Positions 59,201 to 64,000 of a DNA stretch of 64,000 bases are shown here, one piece after another (the first letter of the stretch is position 1; the number at the start of each line of letters is the position of its first letter). Position numbers and translations under genes: made by a program. This DNA comes from an uncultured Faecalibacterium sp. (GTDB lineage: Bacteria; Bacillota; Clostridia; Oscillospirales; Ruminococcaceae), in contig UQGD01000003.1 of the NCBI GenBank assembly GCA_900540455.1, positions 61,419-125,418 on the forward strand, read 5' to 3'. The notes under the pieces were generated by a model. The model was not told the origin of the DNA. It saw only the letters and a list, made by a program, of their open reading frames with translations, and ran no database searches.

Positions 59201-60069
59201 CCACGATCTTCAAGCGGGAGATAGGCAGCTATTTTCATGGCATGATCGGCTATGTGCTTACAGCATTTTTGCTGGGGGCTACCGGGCTATATTTTCTGGC
59301 GCTGAACCTGGGGTACGGTCTGCCGGACTTTGGGTATTATACTTTGTACAATTCGCTGTTTGTGCTGTTGGTATATGCGCCGGTGCTGGCTATGCGCAGC
59401 CTGGCGGAGGAACGTCACAGCCGCACAGATCAGCTTCTGCTTACCAGTCCGGTGTCTCTGTGGGAGATCGTGCTGGGCAAATATCTGGCTATGTGTGCCG
59501 TCTTTGCGCTGCCTTGCCTGGCGGATGCGGGCATGATCCTGGTCCTGCGGGCACTGGGCGGTTCCAGTGCGTCCCTGGCATCCAATCTGGCTGCGCTGCT
59601 GTGTTATTTTCTTTTGGGCTGTGCGGCGTTGGCGGTAGGGGAGTTCTGTTCCAGCCTGACCGAAAATCAGATCATTGCAGCGGTCGGCTGCTTTGGCGTT
59701 CTGCTGCTGGCCTACCTGATGCCGGGGCTTCGTTCCATGTTCAGCGCAGGCAGCGCAGCAGCATTGGTCGTCTTTGCGGGGCTGGCGGCGCTGTTCAGCT
59801 TGGGTGTGGGTCTGCGGAGCAAAAGTCTGCTGGCAGGCTGCATCAGTTTTGCTGTGCTCTGTTTGGGGCTGTCTGCACTGTTTTTGTTCCGCAGTGCCTG
59901 GCTGATCGAGGCATTCAGCGCTGTGCTGGAAGCACTGTGTCTGTTCGTGCCTTTTGAAAGTTTTGTCAATGGCGTGTTTTCGGTGCCGTCTGTGGTGTAC
60001 TATCTCACCGTGTCGGCCTTGTTCTTGTTCTTTACGGTGCAGGTGCTGGACCGGCGCCGCTGGAACTGA
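59197..60069 (+). CDS. ABC-2 permease (GldF-like)
   Basis: The protein is 290 aa and starts inside the ATPase stop (ATGA). The pattern TIFKREIGSYFHGMIGYV at the N-terminus, YAPVLAMRSLAEERHSRTDQ on the cytosolic side and six hydrophobic segments match GldF-type permeases. The substrate is unknown. Confidence 0.87.
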   Translation: MTTIFKREIGSYFHGMIGYVLTAFLLGATGLYFLALNLGYGLPDFGYYTLYNSLFVLLVYAPVLAMRSLAEERHSRTDQLLLTSPVSLWEIVLGKYLAMCAVFALPCLADAGMILVLRALGGSSASLASNLAALLCYFLLGCAALAVGEFCSSLTENQIIAAVGCFGVLLLAYLMPGLRSMFSAGSAAALVVFAGLAALFSLGVGLRSKSLLAGCISFAVLCLGLSALFLFRSAWLIEAFSAVLEALCLFVPFESFVNGVFSVPSVVYYLTVSALFLFFTVQVLDRRRWN

Positions 60070-60087
60070 GAGAGGAGGCGTCTGTAT

Positions 60088-61503
60088 ATGAAAAAAACGA
60101 CCTCTGCTCAAAAAGGGGCGTGGACAGCTGCGGTCTGGGTTGCTGTGCTTGCCCTGGCGGTGCTGATCAATTTGGTGGTGCGGGCGATCCCTGAAACGTA
60201 TACGCAGCTGGACTTGTCCGAGGCGGGGCTTTATTCGCTCAGCCCGGAGTCCCTCCAGGTGATCCGGGAGATCCCGCAGGAAGTCACGGTTTATTATCTC
60301 TGCGAGACCGGCGGCGAGGATACCCTGATCCGCTCTTATCTGAACCGCTGTGCAGCGGAAAATCCGCAGATCACCTGGCAGCTGAAAGACCCGGCACTGT
60401 ACCCGACTTTTGCTGCGCAGTATGGGGCGGAAAATGCCTCTGCCGGAAGTTTGATCCTGGTTTCCGGAGAGGACAGCCTGGTGCTGGATGCAGCCGAGCT
60501 GTATGAATACGACTACTCAGATTATGCCACGACCGGCGGATATAGCCTGCGGTTTGACGGAGAAAACGACCTGACGGCGGCGCTCTACCGGCTGACCAGC
60601 GGAGAGCAGCGCCATGCCTATGTCCTTACGGGCCATGGAGAAAAGCCCCTGACCGAAACATTGAGCATTACGCTGGAAAAACAGGGCTTTGCTCTGGATA
60701 CGCTGAGCCTGCTGTCTGGGACAGTGCCGGAGGACTGTGACCTGCTGATCCTGAATGTTCCGCAGAGCGATCTGGCCGGTGCAGGCCAAAAGGTAAACGA
60801 AGTGGGCCGGATGAAAGAGTACCTCGCCCAGGGCGGCAAGCTGCTGGTGCTTACCGGAGAGTATTACCAGACCCCGAATCTGGACGAACTATTGGCGCAA
60901 TTCGGTCTATCTCGGGTGGATGGTATCATAGCAGAGGGACAGGCGGATCATGCACTCTATGGCTATCCCTGTTCGCTGCTGCCAGACTATGCCTCTGCGA
61001 TGGAAACTACGGCTCTGGATGGTCTGGATACCAGCCGCCCGGTGCTATTGGAGCTGGCGCAGGGCATTCGGCTGGACCCCCGTGAGGATGTGATCTCGGA
61101 GGCTCTTTTGCTGACTTCGGACGCTGCATACAGCAAAGCGGCGGGCTACCAGATGACGACTACCGATCGGGAGGAAGGGGACGCAGACGGCCCCTTCGCG
61201 CTGGCCGCATATGCCTGCCAGCAGGATACCGGTGCGGAGGTGATCTGGATCGGCTGCGGGGGAATGGATGACGAAGCTGTTTATCAGACCGCCCCCAGCA
61301 ACGCCGCTTTTTTGCAGGGTTGTGCCTCCTCTCTGGCGGGACAGACCAGCGGGGTGTTGATCCCCTCCAAGGCGTTGGAAGCAGCGCCCCTTCAGATCGA
61401 TGGGCGATTGACCGCAGGGCTTGGCATCCTGTTCGTGCTGGTATTGCCGGCAGCTATACTGATAGCGGGCGGTGCAGTGCTGGTGCTGCGCCGCAGAAGG
61501 TAA
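60088..61503 (+). CDS. GldG-like ABC auxiliary protein
   Basis: The protein is 471 aa. N- and C-terminal membrane helices (AVWVAVLALAVLINLVV; LFVLVLPAAILIAGGAVLV) flank a large outer domain, with TYTQLDLSEAGLYSLSPES near the start and AYVLTGHGEKPL in the middle, typical of GldG/DUF7088-type proteins. It probably forms the outer part of the ABC complex. Confidence 0.85.
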   Translation: MKKTTSAQKGAWTAAVWVAVLALAVLINLVVRAIPETYTQLDLSEAGLYSLSPESLQVIREIPQEVTVYYLCETGGEDTLIRSYLNRCAAENPQITWQLKDPALYPTFAAQYGAENASAGSLILVSGEDSLVLDAAELYEYDYSDYATTGGYSLRFDGENDLTAALYRLTSGEQRHAYVLTGHGEKPLTETLSITLEKQGFALDTLSLLSGTVPEDCDLLILNVPQSDLAGAGQKVNEVGRMKEYLAQGGKLLVLTGEYYQTPNLDELLAQFGLSRVDGIIAEGQADHALYGYPCSLLPDYASAMETTALDGLDTSRPVLLELAQGIRLDPREDVISEALLLTSDAAYSKAAGYQMTTTDREEGDADGPFALAAYACQQDTGAEVIWIGCGGMDDEAVYQTAPSNAAFLQGCASSLAGQTSGVLIPSKALEAAPLQIDGRLTAGLGILFVLVLPAAILIAGGAVLVLRRRR

Positions 61504-61509
61504 ACGCCT

Positions 61510-62427
61510 ATGGAGGGCCGCAAAAAGACCTTGCTGGTGCTGCTGGCTGGTGTGCTGCTGGCTGCTGTGGGGCTGTGGGGGCTGACCGGTCTCTCTGCCC
61601 GTTCAGAAAAGGACGAAGGCTCTGTGTGTCCTGTTGCGCCACAGACGCTGCGCTGTCTCCAATATACCTATCAGGGTCAGACACTGACGCTGGAGTATGA
61701 GGCGGGCAGCTGGACGCTGGCGGAAGATCCGGCCTATCATCTGGATGCATCTGCCTGCAATGCGATGCTCACTGCCCTGATGGGGCTGGAACCACAGCGA
61801 AGACTGGAGCCTGTTTCAGGGCAGGATTATGGGCTGGCAGAACCCTTGGTGCGCCTGCGGGTCATCACCACAGAGGGGGAGACCCTTGTCTTTGCGTTCG
61901 GTGCCCAAAACACCATCACGGATCAGATCTACCTGCAAGTGGAAGGGCAGGCGGCACTTTGCCTTGTTCCGGCTCGGCGGGCAGCTCCCTTTACAAAAAC
62001 AAAGGAGCAGCTTTTTGAGCCCTTTTCGCCGGCAGGGATCACCGCTTCGGAGATCGAGATGCTGGATTGCACCTTGTCCGATGGCAGAAGATACCGGCTG
62101 CAAAAACTCCAGACGCCAGACCCGGCGGGTGGCTATGCCGCCGTATGGCAGTTGGACGGACAGCAGACGTTGGAACCAGACCGTGTACAGGGGCTGCTGT
62201 CCGCTGTGACCAGCTATGCTGCAGGCCAGTATACCGGCGCCGAACCTGCGGAATATGGGCTGGATACACCGGATGTTCAGCTCAAGGTCCGCACACCGGA
62301 GCGAGACCTTGTGTTTTGTTATGCGCTGGGGGCGGATGGGTGCTATCTGTCCCTCGCAGGGGACGATTCGATCTACCAGGTGGATCTCTCTGTGCTGGAT
62401 ACCATTGCAGCTTGGGGCAGGGGATAG
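61510..62427 (+). CDS. DUF4340 domain protein of the Gld-like ABC operon
   Basis: The protein is 305 aa with one N-terminal helix (LLVLLAGVLLAAVGLWGL). Two DUF4340-like repeats follow: LEYEAGSWTLAEDPAYHLD and the second with AAVWQLDGQQTLEPDRVQ. The domain accompanies GldG-type proteins across phyla. Its job is unknown. Confidence 0.82.
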   Translation: MEGRKKTLLVLLAGVLLAAVGLWGLTGLSARSEKDEGSVCPVAPQTLRCLQYTYQGQTLTLEYEAGSWTLAEDPAYHLDASACNAMLTALMGLEPQRRLEPVSGQDYGLAEPLVRLRVITTEGETLVFAFGAQNTITDQIYLQVEGQAALCLVPARRAAPFTKTKEQLFEPFSPAGITASEIEMLDCTLSDGRRYRLQKLQTPDPAGGYAAVWQLDGQQTLEPDRVQGLLSAVTSYAAGQYTGAEPAEYGLDTPDVQLKVRTPERDLVFCYALGADGCYLSLAGDDSIYQVDLSVLDTIAAWGRG

Positions 62428-62440
62428 GGCATTGCATTTT

Positions 62441-62478
62441 GACAGACCGGCAGGCGCAGACTGCTGGTCTGTTTTTAT
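62441..62478 (+). terminator. Terminator of the Gld-like operon
   Basis: CAGACC-G-GCAG and CTGC-T-GGTCTG then TTTTTAT. Confidence 0.75.
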
Positions 62479-62581
62479 AGAAAGCCTATCTTCTGTGTTT
62501 GACAAATTCCGCCCAAATGATGTAAGCTAAAATGGCAGGTGTGCCTGTAAAGATTCCTATAAAGAAAAAGGTGACCCATTC

Positions 62582-63319
62582 ATGGAAAAATATTCGTTCA
62601 GTCAGCCGGTCCAGATCCAGAATGCAGCGGTGGATTTCCGCCGTCGGATGAAACCCAGTGCGCTGCTGCGCTGCATTGAGCAGATCTCTACCGATCACGC
62701 CTGTGCCTATGGCATGGACGATGTGTTTTTTGCCCAGCAAAAAGCGGTGTTCCTGTTGGGGAAACAGGCGCTCCGGTTTGTGCGGGTGCCCCGCCGGGGG
62801 GAGCAGATGACCCTGACCACCTTTGCGGAGCAGAGCTGCCGGGGCTCTCTCAAGCGTATTACCGAGCTGCGGGGAGAGGACGGCCAGCTGGCAGCCCTGG
62901 TGGATGCCCGGTGGATCCTGGTGGATACAGAGAGCCAGCATATCCTGCGTCAGCCGGGTTGGCAGGCTCCGGAGCATTATTGGAACCAGCAGGTGGAGGC
63001 GGAGCTTCCGCTGCACGTCCATAAGGCAGAGCCTTTGACCAGTGCCGGGGTCTGGCGGGCAGATTACTCTCTGTGCGATCAGAATGGCCATCTGAATAAC
63101 GCCTGTTATCTGGACATTGCCTGCGATGCGCTGCCGCTTGCGGTGCTGCAGCAGGAAGCTGTCCGTTTTGCTTGCCTGAAATATCACCGCCAGCTGCTGA
63201 TGGGGCAGAGCATGGAGGTGTTTGTGGCGCCCTCTGGTGAGGGGTGGTATGTGCTGGGCCGTCATGAAGGGCAAAGCGCATTTGAATGCTACCTGGAAAC
63301 AGGCCCGCTGGAGGATTGA
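62582..63319 (+). CDS. Acyl-ACP thioesterase-like hotdog protein
   Basis: The protein is 245 aa with ATG behind AAAAAGGTG. Two hotdog halves are visible: the first ends near ARWILVDTESQHILR; the second has the catalytic-type DQNGHLNNACYLDIACD near residue 168 (Asn, His in place). It would free fatty acids from acyl carrier protein. Confidence 0.85.
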   Translation: MEKYSFSQPVQIQNAAVDFRRRMKPSALLRCIEQISTDHACAYGMDDVFFAQQKAVFLLGKQALRFVRVPRRGEQMTLTTFAEQSCRGSLKRITELRGEDGQLAALVDARWILVDTESQHILRQPGWQAPEHYWNQQVEAELPLHVHKAEPLTSAGVWRADYSLCDQNGHLNNACYLDIACDALPLAVLQQEAVRFACLKYHRQLLMGQSMEVFVAPSGEGWYVLGRHEGQSAFECYLETGPLED

Positions 63320-63373
63320 GCAGCCCTTGCAGGCGGAAATTTGAAAAAGTTCAAAAAAATTTGCAAATGCCTA

Positions 63374-63584
63374 TTGCAAATTGGTATCAAAAGAGTTACA
63401 ATATAGTTACAGCAAGGATGCGTTCCGCTGTGAAATCTTTTTCTTCTTGTTCATTGAGATGCTGGGCGCTATGGTCGTCCTCCTCCGGCTGACCTCCTTC
63501 TCAGCTGCTGACCGGCGCCGCACAGGCGGCATCTCAGCTTCGTGTGCAAAAAAGCCCGTCCTTTTCAGGACGGGCTTTTTTGCA
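63374..63584 (+). ncRNA. Candidate structured small RNA
   Basis: TTGCAA (63374-63379), 17 bp, TACAAT (63397-63402) are followed by about 175 nt and a strong terminator (AAAAAAGCCCGTCCT / AGGACGGGCTTTTTT, 63546-63584). The body folds through ACAGC/GCTGT and GAGATGC/GCATCTC with GGCGC/GCGCC inside. Size and long helix recall 6S RNA, but identity is open. Confidence 0.45.
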
Positions 63585-63684
63585 TCTGCCAGGCCGGGGG
63601 ACAAAGTCCGACTTTAAGGGGCTTTCTATACAAAATGCATGGTTTTCATCGGGCTGTATTTGGAAACTTTGGACACGGAACCTT

Positions 63685-63713
63685 TTGTATTTATCCGTCG
63701 ATTGTGGTATAGT
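63685..63713 (+). promoter_or_regulatory. guaB promoter
   Basis: TTGTAT (63685-63690), 17 bp, TATAGT (63708-63713) preceded by TGG. Confidence 0.65.
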
Positions 63714-63795
63714 ATAGGCAATCATACACAAACGGACAAAAAGTGTCGTTAACCCTGGCTGCTGTTTGAAGAAAAAGAAAAAAGGAGCTTTGACT

Positions 63796-64000
63796 ATGGC
63801 ATATTTCTATGAAGAACCCTCCCGCACTTTTGGTGAATACCTGCTGGTTCCCGGCTACTCCTCTGCCGAGAACGTCCCCACGGCGGTCAGCCTCAAGACC
63901 CCCCTTGTTAAATATCGCAAGGGTCAGGAAGAGTGCCCCCTGGAGATGAACATCCCCATGATCAGCGCCATCATGCAGTCGGTCTCCGGCGATAAGCTGG
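63796..64000 (+). CDS. guaB: IMP dehydrogenase, N-terminal part
   Basis: The ATG at 63796 follows AAAAGGAG. The 68 codons present read EPSRTFGEYLLVPGYSS and PMISAIMQSVSGDKL, matching the N-terminus of IMP dehydrogenases from this bacterial group. The window edge cuts the gene. It supplies XMP for GuaA. Confidence 0.85.
   Translation, partial: MAYFYEEPSRTFGEYLLVPGYSSAENVPTAVSLKTPLVKYRKGQEECPLEMNIPMISAIMQSVSGDKL

Larger units (their letters stand above)
63320..63795 (+). other. Non-coding region with a candidate RNA and the guaB promoter
   Basis: No supported gene lies in these 476 bp. Contents are a promoter-RNA-terminator unit (63374-63584) and the guaB promoter (63685-63713). Confidence 0.5.

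Noticed and set aside
63420..63494. A 24-codon ORF inside the candidate RNA
   Set aside because: It is Ser-rich with a poor ribosome site (AAGG directly next to the start) and overlaps paired regions of the RNA.
1..64000. CRISPR arrays, insertion sequences, phage or plasmid replication genes
   Set aside because: I saw no regularly spaced repeats, transposase, integrase, capsid or replication initiator in either strand.

Overview
The window is about 58-60% G+C and carries sporulation genes (spoIVA, spoIVB-spo0A, a SpoVB-like flippase fragment), zinc-type L31, strong AGGAGG ribosome sites and frequent GTG/TTG starts. This suggests an anaerobic, potentially spore-forming gut Clostridia of the Oscillospiraceae/Ruminococcaceae type (Faecalibacterium, Subdoligranulum or Gemmiger relatives). 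The placement is an inference from gene content and style; no rRNA is present.

Layout: 1-7.4 kb holds a cell-envelope and housekeeping run (flippase fragment, nucleotide-sugar dehydratase, lysA, HD protein, radC, ComEA-like protein, GGCT-like protein). 7.4-11.9 kb is on the minus strand (acetyltransferase, guaA, a leucine-rich lipoprotein, a Cys-rich exported protein, a DUF5655-like protein). 11.9-20.7 kb is a complete sialic acid module: a divergent RpiR regulator facing an ABC importer (binding protein and two permeases, no ATPase), nanA, yhcH, nanE, nanK and an SGNH esterase. 20.8-25 kb has a PASTA pseudokinase-like protein, an alpha/beta hydrolase, a tiny membrane ORF broken by an in-frame TGA, and gdhA. 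25.2-28.8 kb has an Mrp ATPase, a CPBP protease and a uracil/xanthine permease. 28.8-38.8 kb is a selenium-dependent molybdenum hydroxylase module: MocA-like protein, FAD, 2Fe-2S and Mo subunits, YqeC, SelD, YedF, NifS-like protein, DUF3343, XdhC-like protein and YqeB.

38.9-48.8 kb has spoIVA, a large branched palindromic element of about 320 nt, DUF4364, an S1 protein, DUF951, prfA, sua5, coaE, a lytic transglycosylase, an M18 aminopeptidase and a membrane-tailed MerR regulator. 48.8-55.3 kb contains several small regulated units whose palindromic operators can be read directly: a TetR with a DUF2871 operon, a MarR with an Old Yellow Enzyme, and an XRE gene. Two tRNA-Leu genes also lie here. 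55.5-64 kb has spoIVB, spo0A, rpmE, a GldA/F/G-type ABC system, an acyl-ACP thioesterase and the start of guaB.

The metabolic themes are scavenging of host sialic acid, probably released by other microbes since no sialidase is present, and selenium-dependent hydroxylation, plausibly of purines because a uracil/xanthine permease sits beside the hydroxylase. SelD, YedF and the NifS-like protein would supply selenium to the molybdenum cofactor. No selA, selB or selenocysteine tRNA is in this window.
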